Source: Christensenellaceae bacterium
GTDB lineage: Bacteria > Bacillota > Clostridia > Christensenellales > UBA1750
Assembly (NCBI GenBank): GCA_031280685.1
Contig: JAITGM010000037.1
Span: 1 to 39,544 of the forward strand
DNA: 39,544 nucleotides
Reading direction: 5' to 3'
The position numbers were made by a program, and so were the translations under genes. How positions within the stretch are numbered: the stretch's first letter is position 1; each line of letters opens with the position of its first letter. Below the pieces are notes generated by a model, which worked only from the letters and a program-made list of their open reading frames with translations, did not search any database and was not told the DNA's origin. Positions 23,549 to 31,128 of the stretch are shown piece by piece.

Positions 23549-25510
23549 ATGGAAAAGCCGAAGTTTTACCTGACGACGCCGATCTATTACCCCAGCGATA
23601 ATCTCCACATCGGCCACGCCTACTGCACCGTGGCTACGGACGCCCTCGCGCGCTATAAGCGCAGCATGGGGTACGATGTCCGCTTTTTGACCGGCACCGA
23701 CGAGCACGGCATGAAGATCGAGCGCAAGGCCAAGGAGATGGGCCTGACGCCCCAACAGTATGTGGACGGGATCGTGTCCGGCATCAGGAAGCTTTGGGCG
23801 CTCATGGATATTTCCTACGACGACTTCATCCGCACCACGGAGCCACGCCACGAGCAGGCCGTGCAGAAGATTTTCAAGCAGCTCTACGACCAGGGCGACA
23901 TCTACAAGAGCGACTATGAGGGCTGGTATTGCACGCCCTGCGAATCCTTCTGGACCGAGCGCCAGCTCAAGGACAGAATGTGCCCGGACTGCGGCCGCCC
24001 GGTGGAGTTCGCGAGGGAAGAAAGCTACTTTTTCAAGCTCTCGAAGTATGCCGATCGGCTCATCGAGCACATTCGGCAAAACCCTGAGTTCATCCAGCCC
24101 CAAAGCCGCACCAACGAGATGCTGCAAAACTTCCTGCTGCCGGGGCTTGAGGATCTTTGCGTGTCCAGAACTTCGTTTAACTGGGGCATCCCCGTGAGCT
24201 TTGACGAAAAGCACGTCGTCTATGTTTGGATCGATGCGCTCTCGAATTACATCACGGCATTGGGCTACGGCTCCGACGACGATTCCTTCTTTAAAAAGTA
24301 TTGGCCTGCCGATCTGCACATCGTAGGCAAGGAGATCGTGCGCTTTCACACCATCATCTGGCCGATCATGCTCATGGCGCTGGGCCTGCCGCTGCCAAAG
24401 CAGGTCTTCGGTCACGGCTGGCTGGTGCTCGATGGGGGTAAGATGTCAAAATCCAAGGGCAACGTGGTCGATCCGGTCGTGCTCTGCGAGCGCTACGGTG
24501 TGGACGCGATCCGCTACTTCCTCCTGCGCGAGATGCCCTTCGGCTCCGACGGCAACTTCTCGAACGAGGCGCTTCTCACCCGCATCAACTCGGATCTGGC
24601 CAACGACTTGGGCAACCTCCTCTCGCGCACGGTCGCGATGATCGAAAAATACTTCGGCGGCGAGATTCAGGCTCCGGGCGAGAGGACCGAGATGGAAGAT
24701 AAGCTGATCGCCCTTGTCGAGGCCCTGCCCGCCCGCATGGATGAGGTGATGGGGCAGATGCAGTTTTCGACCGCGCTTGCGGAGATTTGGCGCGTGGTGG
24801 GGGAGTGCAACCGCTACATCGACCAAACCCAGCCCTGGGTTTTGGGCAGGAGCGATGAGGGCAAGGCAAGGCTGGCGAGCGTTCTCTATACCCTTGCGGA
24901 ATGCGCGCGCATGATCGCCGTGCTGATTTCGCCCTTCATGCCGGGGACGCCGGCGCGCATCTTCGAGCAGCTCGGCGTGAAGGACGAAGGCCTGCAAAGC
25001 TTCGATTCGGTGCGGCGCTTTGGAGGAATCCGGCCCGGTACCAGGGTGAAAAAGGGCGAGGCGCTCTTCCCGCGAATCGACATTGTGAAGGAGCTGGAGG
25101 CCATCGCCCCAAAGCCCGCGCAGGAAGCGCAAACGCGGCCCGAAAAGGCCGAAAACGCGGCTGAAAAGGCCGGAACGCAAGCGAAAAGTGAAATCACCAT
25201 CGACGAGTTCTTCAAGACCGAGCTGAAGGTGGCCCAAATCCTTTCAGCCGAGGCCGTGAAGGGCTCCGATAAGCTTTTGAAGATTGGACTCAAGGTTGGC
25301 ACCGAGGAAAGGACCGTCGTCAGCGGCATCGCCAAGAGCTATGCGCCAGAGAGCCTCCTTGGCCGCAAGGTCATCCTCGTGGCGAACTTAAAGCCCGCGA
25401 AGTTGCGCGGAATCGAGTCCAGCGGCATGCTGCTCTGCGCCTCAGAAGGCGAAAAGCTGAGCCTGCTCACCGTCGCGGAGGACATCGCGGACGGCGCCGA
25501 GGTTTCCTGA
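23549..25510 (+). CDS. metG: Methionyl-tRNA synthetase
   Basis: A 653-residue class I synthetase. HIGH is at residues 20-23 and KMSKS at 298-302. A zinc-binding insertion with CTPC and CPDC lies near residues 129-150. The anticodon-binding helical domain follows, with a linker rich in Ala and Lys (about 515-550) leading to a C-terminal EMAP-II/Trbp111-like tRNA-binding domain (from about 555), as in dimeric bacterial enzymes. It charges tRNA-Met for elongation and initiation. The start at 23549 follows AAAGGGTGGG. It is controlled by the T-box leader and shares one base (TGATG) with tatD, so the two are translationally coupled; metG-tatD pairs are common in Firmicutes. Confidence 0.98.
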   Translation: MEKPKFYLTTPIYYPSDNLHIGHAYCTVATDALARYKRSMGYDVRFLTGTDEHGMKIERKAKEMGLTPQQYVDGIVSGIRKLWALMDISYDDFIRTTEPRHEQAVQKIFKQLYDQGDIYKSDYEGWYCTPCESFWTERQLKDRMCPDCGRPVEFAREESYFFKLSKYADRLIEHIRQNPEFIQPQSRTNEMLQNFLLPGLEDLCVSRTSFNWGIPVSFDEKHVVYVWIDALSNYITALGYGSDDDSFFKKYWPADLHIVGKEIVRFHTIIWPIMLMALGLPLPKQVFGHGWLVLDGGKMSKSKGNVVDPVVLCERYGVDAIRYFLLREMPFGSDGNFSNEALLTRINSDLANDLGNLLSRTVAMIEKYFGGEIQAPGERTEMEDKLIALVEALPARMDEVMGQMQFSTALAEIWRVVGECNRYIDQTQPWVLGRSDEGKARLASVLYTLAECARMIAVLISPFMPGTPARIFEQLGVKDEGLQSFDSVRRFGGIRPGTRVKKGEALFPRIDIVKELEAIAPKPAQEAQTRPEKAENAAEKAGTQAKSEITIDEFFKTELKVAQILSAEAVKGSDKLLKIGLKVGTEERTVVSGIAKSYAPESLLGRKVILVANLKPAKLRGIESSGMLLCASEGEKLSLLTVAEDIADGAEVS

Positions 25511-26271
25511 TGCTTTTTGACACCCACGCGCACCTGAGCGATGCGCGCTTTGCCGAGGATTTGCCCGACGTGCTGCGCCGCGCGCGGGAAGACGGCGTGG
25601 GGAAGATGCTGACCATTGGCACAAGCCTTGAGGATTCCGCAAGGGCGCTTGAGATCGCCCGAAATCAGCCGGATATCTGGGCGACGGCCGGCATTCACCC
25701 GCACGAGGCTTCAAGCTCGAGCGCCGAAACGCTGGGCGGCATCCGGAGCCTTGCGGCCGACCCCAAGGTGAGGGCGATCGGCGAAATCGGTCTGGACTAC
25801 CATTATGACCTTTCCCCGAGGGAAGTTCAGCGCTCTGCCTTCAGCACGCAGCTTGAGCTGGCGGGGGAGCTGAAACTGCCCGTTGTGCTGCACATCCGCG
25901 AGGCGCATGGCGACGCGCTGGCCATTTTGAGGGGGCTGAAGCGCAAAATCGCCGGCGTGGTGCACTGCTATTCCGGCTCTATTGAGAGCGCGCGGGAGTA
26001 TATGGCTCTGGGCCTGCACATCTCCTTTACCGGCTCGGTAACATTCAAAAACGCTCAAAGGCTCGCCGTCGTGGCGGGGGAAATCCCGCTTGAGCGGCTG
26101 CTGGTCGAAACCGACTGCCCCTATATGGCGCCGGTGCCGCTGCGTGGCAAGCGCAACGAGCCCGCGAACGTGGCGCTGGTGGCCGCCTTCTTGGCCGAGC
26201 TAAGGGGCTTGCCCACAGAAGCGTTGGCGGAGGCGGCCACGGCCAACGCCGAAGCCCTCTTTTCGGTTTAA
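25510..26271 (+). CDS. tatD: TatD-family metal-dependent hydrolase/deoxyribonuclease
   Basis: A 253-residue TIM-barrel hydrolase of the usual length. Metal ligands are visible in FDTHAHL (His6, His8), the Glu of GEIGLDYH, His in VVLHIREAH, His in VHCYSGS and Asp in LVETDCPYM near 204. Family members are 3'-5' exonucleases acting on damaged or single-stranded DNA and RNA; the cellular role varies. The start overlaps the metG stop by one base (TGATG). A bidirectional terminator follows. Confidence 0.95.
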   Translation: MLFDTHAHLSDARFAEDLPDVLRRAREDGVGKMLTIGTSLEDSARALEIARNQPDIWATAGIHPHEASSSSAETLGGIRSLAADPKVRAIGEIGLDYHYDLSPREVQRSAFSTQLELAGELKLPVVLHIREAHGDALAILRGLKRKIAGVVHCYSGSIESAREYMALGLHISFTGSVTFKNAQRLAVVAGEIPLERLLVETDCPYMAPVPLRGKRNEPANVALVAAFLAELRGLPTEALAEAATANAEALFSV

Positions 26272-26303
26272 GAAGGCCCCAAAGCGAGCGAAAATGGCAC
26301 GAA

Positions 26304-26348
26304 AAAAGGCGCCCGCCGCAAGGGCTAAAAACTGCGGCGGGCGCCTTT
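26304..26348. terminator. Bidirectional terminator between tatD and the VOC gene
   Basis: AAAGGCGCCCGCCGCA and TGCGGCGGGCGCCTTT form a perfect 16-bp stem with a loop of about 12 bases; A and T tracts at the ends allow stopping of both converging units. Confidence 0.92.
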
Positions 26349-26356
26349 GGCATGGC

Positions 26357-26728
26357 TTACACGAAGATGCACCAGCGAACTCCAAATCGGTCGATCAGGT
26401 CGCTCATCAGCGGGCTGTATTCGCAGGGACCCAGAGGAAAGAGAACCATCGCCCCATCTTTCAGCGCGTCGTGTGCCCGGCGAACCCGCCCCTCGCAGCC
26501 CTTTCCAAAATGCAGGCAAAACTGCATGGTGCTGCCCGTGATGGGTTCTGCGCCCCTCGCGGCCTCGGAAACCGCCAGGATTTGGCCGCCTAGGTCGAGT
26601 TCGGAATGCATTAGGCTTCCGTCGGGGTTCGCATACGCCGCGGCAAGCTCCCCGCCAAAGGCCTTTTGATAGAGCGCAAGCGCCTGCGCGCTTCCCCTTA
26701 CATAGACTTGCATCAGAGACCTGTACAT
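26357..26728 (-). CDS. VOC-fold (glyoxalase/PhnB-like) protein
   Basis: A protein of about 123 residues with the PhnB-like VOC fold: MQVYVRGSAQALALYQKAFGG at the start, then HSELDLGGQILAVSE and a C-terminal FGVRWCIFV strand. PhnB-like proteins are related to glyoxalases and bleomycin-resistance proteins, but most have unknown substrates. The start is uncertain: ATG at 26728, ATG at 26713 and TTG at 26746 are all in frame, and none has a strong ribosome-binding site. It begins just after the gamma-subunit stop at 26755 on the same strand, so it is probably the last gene of the oxidoreductase operon, though a link in function is not evident. Confidence 0.8.
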   Translation of the reverse strand: MYRSLMQVYVRGSAQALALYQKAFGGELAAAYANPDGSLMHSELDLGGQILAVSEAARGAEPITGSTMQFCLHFGKGCEGRVRRAHDALKDGAMVLFPLGPCEYSPLMSDLIDRFGVRWCIFV

Positions 26729-26754
26729 GCTCTTGCACCCGCCCAACCGCCAAT

Positions 26755-27303
26755 TTAGCCGCGCTGTTCCCGCGCGCAGGCCGCGCCGCGTTCGATGGCC
26801 TCGCGGTTGACAGGCAGCAGGCCGGCGCGCCTTTCGCCGAACATCTCGCGCAGGTTCTCCATCACGCTATCGACCTGAATTGAGCCAGAAACGCCCAAAT
26901 AGGCGCCCAGCATGACCATGTTGGCGACGCGAACGTTGCCAAGCTCCTGCGCGATCTCGTTCGCGGGGATGTAGAGGGCCTGAATATCGCTCCGCGCGGC
27001 CTTTTTATCGACCAGGGAGGAGTTGACCAGCAGCGTTTGCCCTTCCTGCACCGAGGGCTCGAATTTATCGAGGCTGGGGCGGTTTAACGCCATGACGCAG
27101 CTTGCCTGGCTCACGATGGGGCTGCAAATGGGCTCGTCCGCGATGATGACATTGCAGTTTGAGTTGCCGCCGCGCATTTCCGGGCCGTAGGAGGGGAGGA
27201 AGGAAACGAACTTGCCCTCCATCATACCGGATTTGGCAAGAAGCTGGCCGATGAGCTGCACGCCTTGGCCGCCGAAGCCCGCGATGATCAAGGTTTCTTC
27301 CAT
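26755..27303 (-). CDS. 2-oxoacid:ferredoxin oxidoreductase, gamma subunit
   Basis: A 182-residue gamma-type subunit with the family's opening IIAGFGGQGVQLIGQLLA, the SYGPEMRGG motif near residues 38-46, and NMVMLGAYLG near the end. It joins the alpha, beta and ferredoxin-like subunits encoded just upstream to form a CoA- and thiamine-diphosphate-dependent oxidoreductase that oxidatively decarboxylates 2-oxoacids and reduces ferredoxin. The gamma domain contributes to CoA binding and assembly. Only four bases separate it from the beta-subunit gene. The class (branched-chain or 2-oxoglutarate) is judged from the alpha subunit. Confidence 0.93.
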   Translation of the reverse strand: MEETLIIAGFGGQGVQLIGQLLAKSGMMEGKFVSFLPSYGPEMRGGNSNCNVIIADEPICSPIVSQASCVMALNRPSLDKFEPSVQEGQTLLVNSSLVDKKAARSDIQALYIPANEIAQELGNVRVANMVMLGAYLGVSGSIQVDSVMENLREMFGERRAGLLPVNREAIERGAACAREQRG

Positions 27304-27307
27304 TTGG

Positions 27308-28045
27308 TTAAACCTCCTTATAGACGCCCAGGGGGAATTGGGGGATCATGTTGTCTTCCAGCCATTTTAGGGACTCCTTTGGCGTCAGCCCCCAGTTCGT
27401 CGGGCAGGTCGAGAGAACCTCGATCAGCGAAAAGCCCTTGCCTTCCTGCTGGGCAGCAAAGGCCTTCTTGATGGCGCGTTTGGCGGCGATGATGCCGGGC
27501 ACGCTGTGCACCGAAACGCGCTCGATATAGGCCGGGCCGTCGAGCTGTGAGAGCATTTCGGAAACCTTTACCGGGTAGCCCGCGCTTTCGGCCTGGCGGC
27601 CATAGGGCGAGGTGGTGGTGACCTGGCCCACGAGGGAGGTCGGCGCCATCTGCCCGCCGGTCATGCCGTAAATCGCGTTGTTGACGAAGATGGTGGTGAT
27701 CTTCTCGCCGCGCGCCGCCGCGTGCACGATTTCGGCGGCGCCGATGGAGGCTAGGTCGCCGTCGCCCTGGTAGGTGAAGACGATCTTATCCGGATGGGCG
27801 CGCTTGATGCCAGTGGCCACGGCAGGGGCCCTGCCGTGTGCGGCTTCCATCATGTCGCAATTAAAATAATTGTAGGCGAACACCGCGCAGCCCACCGGGG
27901 CCACGCCGATGATGTTCTTGTTGCCCACATTCAGCTCCTCGCAGACTTCGGCCACCAGGCGGTGGATAATGCCGTGGGTGCAGCCAGGGCAGTAGTGGGT
28001 GGGGAGATCGGTGAGCATCGAGGATTTTTTAAAGACGACCGCCAT
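27308..28045 (-). CDS. 2-oxoacid:ferredoxin oxidoreductase, beta (TPP-binding) subunit
   Basis: A 245-residue subunit. CPGCTHG near the N-terminus and the thiamine-diphosphate/Mg motif GDGDLASIG with the NNAIYGMTGGQ continuation identify the catalytic beta chain. No 4Fe-4S cysteine set other than the CPGC segment is seen, which fits the four-subunit type in which a separate small ferredoxin subunit carries the clusters. It lies one base after the alpha-subunit gene and four before gamma. Confidence 0.95.
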   Translation of the reverse strand: MAVVFKKSSMLTDLPTHYCPGCTHGIIHRLVAEVCEELNVGNKNIIGVAPVGCAVFAYNYFNCDMMEAAHGRAPAVATGIKRAHPDKIVFTYQGDGDLASIGAAEIVHAAARGEKITTIFVNNAIYGMTGGQMAPTSLVGQVTTTSPYGRQAESAGYPVKVSEMLSQLDGPAYIERVSVHSVPGIIAAKRAIKKAFAAQQEGKGFSLIEVLSTCPTNWGLTPKESLKWLEDNMIPQFPLGVYKEV

Positions 28046-28046
28046 C

Positions 28047-29114
28047 TTAGTTCCCCTCCTTCAGCGCCGCTTGAATATGATCGAGGATGTTCTGCACGGT
28101 GGGCACGACGCCGCCCGTGGTGCCGTAAAACCCGACCGGCTTTGTGCCGTTGACCGCAATGCGCACATCGTCCACCATCTGCCCGGCGGACATCTCGACC
28201 GCAATCACCCTCTTGACGCTGGGCTGGGCCGCTGCCTGGCGAATCGCATCGTCTGGGAAGGGCCAAACCGTGACGGGCCGAACCAGACCGACCTTTGCGC
28301 CGATCGCCTTTTGCGCGTCGCGCGCCGCGCGCTCGCAAATCCTAGCCATGGTGCCGTAGGCCACCAAAATGACCTCAGCCCTCTGGGTGCCGATGCTTTC
28401 GCTCAGCGTTTCGCGCTCGCGCATCGCCTGGTATTTCGCCTCTAAAAGCTGGTTGTGGCGCTCGTTTTCGATCGGGTCGATAAACAGCGAATTGATCACC
28501 GCTCGGCCCTTGTTTTCGGGCACGCCGGCCGCCCAGGTTTTTTCGGGCAGCGCGCCCTCGCGAGGGGAAACCATCTCGACCGGCTCCATGATCTGCCCGA
28601 GCATGCCATCGCCCAGCATCATCACCGGGTTGCGGTATTCATCGGCCGCGTCGAAGGCCTTGGCCATCAAATCGACCGCCTCCTGCACGGAGGAGGGGGC
28701 GTAGCAGAGCATGCGGTAATCACCATGGCCGCCGCCGCGCGTCGCCTGGTAGTAATCGCTCTGCGCGGGCTGGATGGAGCCTAGGCCCGGGCCGCCGCGC
28801 ACGATGTTGACCACCACCATGGGCAGCTCCGCGCCCACCGCGTAGCTGATGCCTTCTTGCTTTAGGCTGATTCCGGGGCTGGAAGACGAGGTCATTACCC
28901 TGGCACCGGCGCCCGCCGCGCCATAGACCATATTGATGGCCGAAACCTCGCTTTCGGCCTGCACGAAGCAACCGCCGACCTGGGGCATGCGCTTGGCCAT
29001 ATACTCCGGGATCTCGTTCTGCGGGGTAATCGGGTAGCCGAAGAAAAAACGGCAGCCGGCCTGGATGGCGGCCTCCGCGATGGCTTCATTCCCCTTCATC
29101 AGCTTCTTTGCCAT
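28047..29114 (-). CDS. vorB: 2-oxoacid:ferredoxin oxidoreductase, alpha subunit (VorB type)
   Basis: A 355-residue alpha chain. It has GNEAIAEAAIQAGC at the start, FFGYPITPQNEIPEYM, the AESEVSAINMVYGAAGAGAR and TSSSSPGISL segments, RGGPGLGSIQPAQSDY and GGGHGDYR. The closest matches I know by sequence feel are VorB (3-methyl-2-oxobutanoate/branched-chain 2-oxoacid) subunits, but 2-oxoglutarate (KorA) enzymes are similar and substrate cannot be fixed from sequence alone. The complex makes branched-chain acyl-CoA, CO2 and reduced ferredoxin from amino-acid-derived keto acids, or runs in reverse for synthesis. Confidence 0.93.
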   Translation of the reverse strand: MAKKLMKGNEAIAEAAIQAGCRFFFGYPITPQNEIPEYMAKRMPQVGGCFVQAESEVSAINMVYGAAGAGARVMTSSSSPGISLKQEGISYAVGAELPMVVVNIVRGGPGLGSIQPAQSDYYQATRGGGHGDYRMLCYAPSSVQEAVDLMAKAFDAADEYRNPVMMLGDGMLGQIMEPVEMVSPREGALPEKTWAAGVPENKGRAVINSLFIDPIENERHNQLLEAKYQAMRERETLSESIGTQRAEVILVAYGTMARICERAARDAQKAIGAKVGLVRPVTVWPFPDDAIRQAAAQPSVKRVIAVEMSAGQMVDDVRIAVNGTKPVGFYGTTGGVVPTVQNILDHIQAALKEGN

Positions 29115-29123
29115 ATCTTCCGC

Positions 29124-29330
29124 CTACCTTTCTATCTCGATCACGACATCCGGGCACATGCGCGCGCACGATAGGCACGCGATGCAGGTGCCTTCGTCCG
29201 TGCACTCCGCCGGGTGATAGCCCTTCGCGTTGATGCGCGACGGCGCCAGGCGCAGGATCTTTTTGGGGCAAACATCGGCGCAAAGGCCGCAGCCCTTGCA
29301 CAGATCCTCATAGAACTTGAGCTTTGCCAT
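29124..29330 (-). CDS. 2-oxoacid:ferredoxin oxidoreductase, delta (2x4Fe-4S ferredoxin) subunit
   Basis: A 68-residue ferredoxin-like subunit with two full cluster motifs, CKGCGLCADVCP and CIACLSCARMCP. It passes electrons from the catalytic subunits to free ferredoxin. The start at 29330 has GGAGG eight bases upstream and gives the typical opening MAKLKFYEDLC; an ATG seven codons further upstream has no such site. It is the first gene of the operon, nine bases before alpha. Confidence 0.95.
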   Translation of the reverse strand: MAKLKFYEDLCKGCGLCADVCPKKILRLAPSRINAKGYHPAECTDEGTCIACLSCARMCPDVVIEIER

Positions 29331-29401
29331 GGATTCCTCCCCATTTCCCACTCGATTTAGGCCTTTTTTATGGAGTTTGGCCCTAGTTTTAAATGCTTTA
29401 T

Positions 29402-29431
29402 ATCATACAGCCCGGGGGCGAGGCCTGTCAA
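29402..29431 (-). promoter_or_regulatory. Promoter of the oxidoreductase operon
   Basis: Minus-strand TTGACA (29426-29431), an 18-base spacer and TATGAT (29402-29407), about 70 bases before the ferredoxin-subunit start. The -35 element is consensus and the -10 differs at one base. Confidence 0.8.
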
Positions 29432-29515
29432 TCGAGCACGAGGGCTTTTTTCGTCAAGCTTTCGTGAAATTGGGGTTGTTTTGATGGGTTTGCTGGCGCA
29501 AACCGATAGAACTTC

Positions 29516-29539
29516 TTGACGGGAGGGGGGGGGTATAAT
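29516..29539 (+). promoter_or_regulatory. Short-spaced promoter with poly-G tract before the RCC1 lipoprotein gene
   Basis: TTGACG (29516-29521) and a consensus TATAAT (29534-29539) are only 12 bases apart. The spacer is GGA followed by nine G. The usual spacing is 16-18 bases. The coding start is 37 bases after the -10. Length change of the G run would alter the spacing and hence promoter strength. Confidence 0.6.
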
Positions 29540-29575
29540 TGGAACGACAGAACGTGGGAGGGGGATTTTCACAAA

Positions 29576-30976
29576 ATGAGGAAGATGCTTTGCCTGGCCG
29601 TTGTGCTGCTGCTGTTGGCGCTAGCTTTGACCAACTGCATGGTGGCGCCGGAAGGCTACTTTGACGGGAACAATACGCCCCCAAGGACAACGGCCAGGGT
29701 AACTGGCGGTGGGGTAGTTGGCGTAAGGGAAAGCGGCGTGAGAAATGACGAGCAAGGCGGCGAGGATGCCGCGCAGGCGGCGAATGGGCAGGGCGAGGGG
29801 GAATACCCCGTGCTGGACTTGCCGCTGGTGAAGTATAACAATACATACCAATACGACGATGTCAGAGGCTATGCGATCATCTCCCAGTCAGGAACGTTGA
29901 CGGTTCATAGCGAGTATGGTAGGCCGTTAATAGAGCAACCAATCAGTAGCGTGAGAAGTCTTGCATATCCATATAACCATGCAAATAACGTGAATAACGT
30001 GCTATTTTATATCACTGAAGATGATGCCCTTTGGGCCATTGGAAGCAACAAAGAGGGCCTCTTGGGCGATAATACCGGAGTCGACCGGACCGAGCCAGTT
30101 AAGATCATGGACGATGTTGCGAATATTTATTTTGCGGATGAATCCTTTATCGCTGCTAACGCGTATGCCTTGAAAAACGACGGCAGCCTATGGGCTTGGG
30201 GATCAGCCGGCGTATACGGCGGAGCTGGGTACCGACTTGGCTTTGCGACGGAAGAGCCGGCGTATGCACCAGTGAAAATCTTTGATGAGGTCGTCGGATT
30301 TTATTGCAGCTCTTCATCCTCTGACATCTTCTGCGCGTTGCTGAGGGATGGCTCTCTTTATGCTTTTGGGAGCAGCGAGCCGAAGTATGGTGCACCGAGC
30401 GAGCCGACAAAAATCATGGGCGGCGTTGTAAGCGTGGGGGCAAATAAGCGTGCATACGGGGCATTCCCGATAGTTACGAGCGAAAACAAATTATATTTGT
30501 GGGGGAGGAAAGACAGCCTAGATTCCCTTTTGGGGGAGGGGGAAAGGGTGGACTTTGGCCCACCAGAGCCCTATTGGCCGGAGAAGAGCATTAAACACGC
30601 CGTGCTGTACGGCGCTGGCTCCCAGTGCTCTTTATTTATGATTGACATGGAGGACACCCTATGGGCAGTAGGATTTAATGAAAATGGTGCACTGGGCGAC
30701 GGCACAAAGATAAACCGCAAGGAACCCGTGGAGATCATGAAGAACGTCAAGGCTATTACTGATGGACTTGGCATTATAGGAAAGGATGGGGCCTTGTATG
30801 CGATTATGAGCTATGACGAGCCAAAGCGCGAAAAGGTGGCTTCCGACGTTGTGGCGGCATGGGGAAGCCTGCAATATATTGACTCGAGTGGCACGCTCTG
30901 GGACTATTATTACGACTGGAAAGAAAAGGTCACCAACGTGAAGGCCCCCAATTACCCAACGCCGGGCTGGAATTAA
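29576..30976 (+). CDS. Lipoprotein with RCC1-like repeats
   Basis: A 466-residue secreted protein. A basic-hydrophobic signal (MRKMLCLAVVLLLLALAL) ends in TNC, a lipobox with an unusual Asn just before the Cys. After a low-complexity stretch (about 30-75), five or six RCC1-type beta-propeller blades are visible, each with an LWAxG/LYAFG core and a following EPVKIM-like step (for example DDALWAIGSNKEGLLGD and EDTLWAVGFNENGALGDG). RCC1 propellers bind partners or act as surface modules; in bacteria the ligand is generally unknown. The start at 29576 has GGGAGGGGG upstream. Base composition beyond about 29830 is lower in GC than its neighbours. It stands alone, with its own promoter and terminator. 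Confidence 0.85.
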   Translation: MRKMLCLAVVLLLLALALTNCMVAPEGYFDGNNTPPRTTARVTGGGVVGVRESGVRNDEQGGEDAAQAANGQGEGEYPVLDLPLVKYNNTYQYDDVRGYAIISQSGTLTVHSEYGRPLIEQPISSVRSLAYPYNHANNVNNVLFYITEDDALWAIGSNKEGLLGDNTGVDRTEPVKIMDDVANIYFADESFIAANAYALKNDGSLWAWGSAGVYGGAGYRLGFATEEPAYAPVKIFDEVVGFYCSSSSSDIFCALLRDGSLYAFGSSEPKYGAPSEPTKIMGGVVSVGANKRAYGAFPIVTSENKLYLWGRKDSLDSLLGEGERVDFGPPEPYWPEKSIKHAVLYGAGSQCSLFMIDMEDTLWAVGFNENGALGDGTKINRKEPVEIMKNVKAITDGLGIIGKDGALYAIMSYDEPKREKVASDVVAAWGSLQYIDSSGTLWDYYYDWKEKVTNVKAPNYPTPGWN

Positions 30977-30992
30977 GCACAGCACCCTCACG

Positions 30993-31026
30993 GCCTGGGC
31001 CGCCCCCTCGCGGCCCGGGCTTTTTT
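30993..31026 (+). terminator. Terminator of the RCC1 lipoprotein gene
   Basis: GCCTGGGCCGC and GCGGCCCGGGC form an 11-bp stem (one G-T pair) followed by six T. Confidence 0.92.
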
Positions 31027-31060
31027 GCGCGCCGCCGCCCAAAGTTTCGCGAATGCCCAC

Positions 31061-31090
31061 TTGACGCGGCCGATTGTGACTGGGTACACT
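31061..31090 (+). promoter_or_regulatory. Promoter of the YgiQ-kinase-regulator operon
   Basis: TTGACG (31061-31066) and TACACT (31085-31090) with an 18-base spacer, 38 bases before the YgiQ start. Confidence 0.72.
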
Positions 31091-31128
31091 AAAGCTATGA
31101 ATTTACTGCGGGGGAGGTGGCATGAAAA

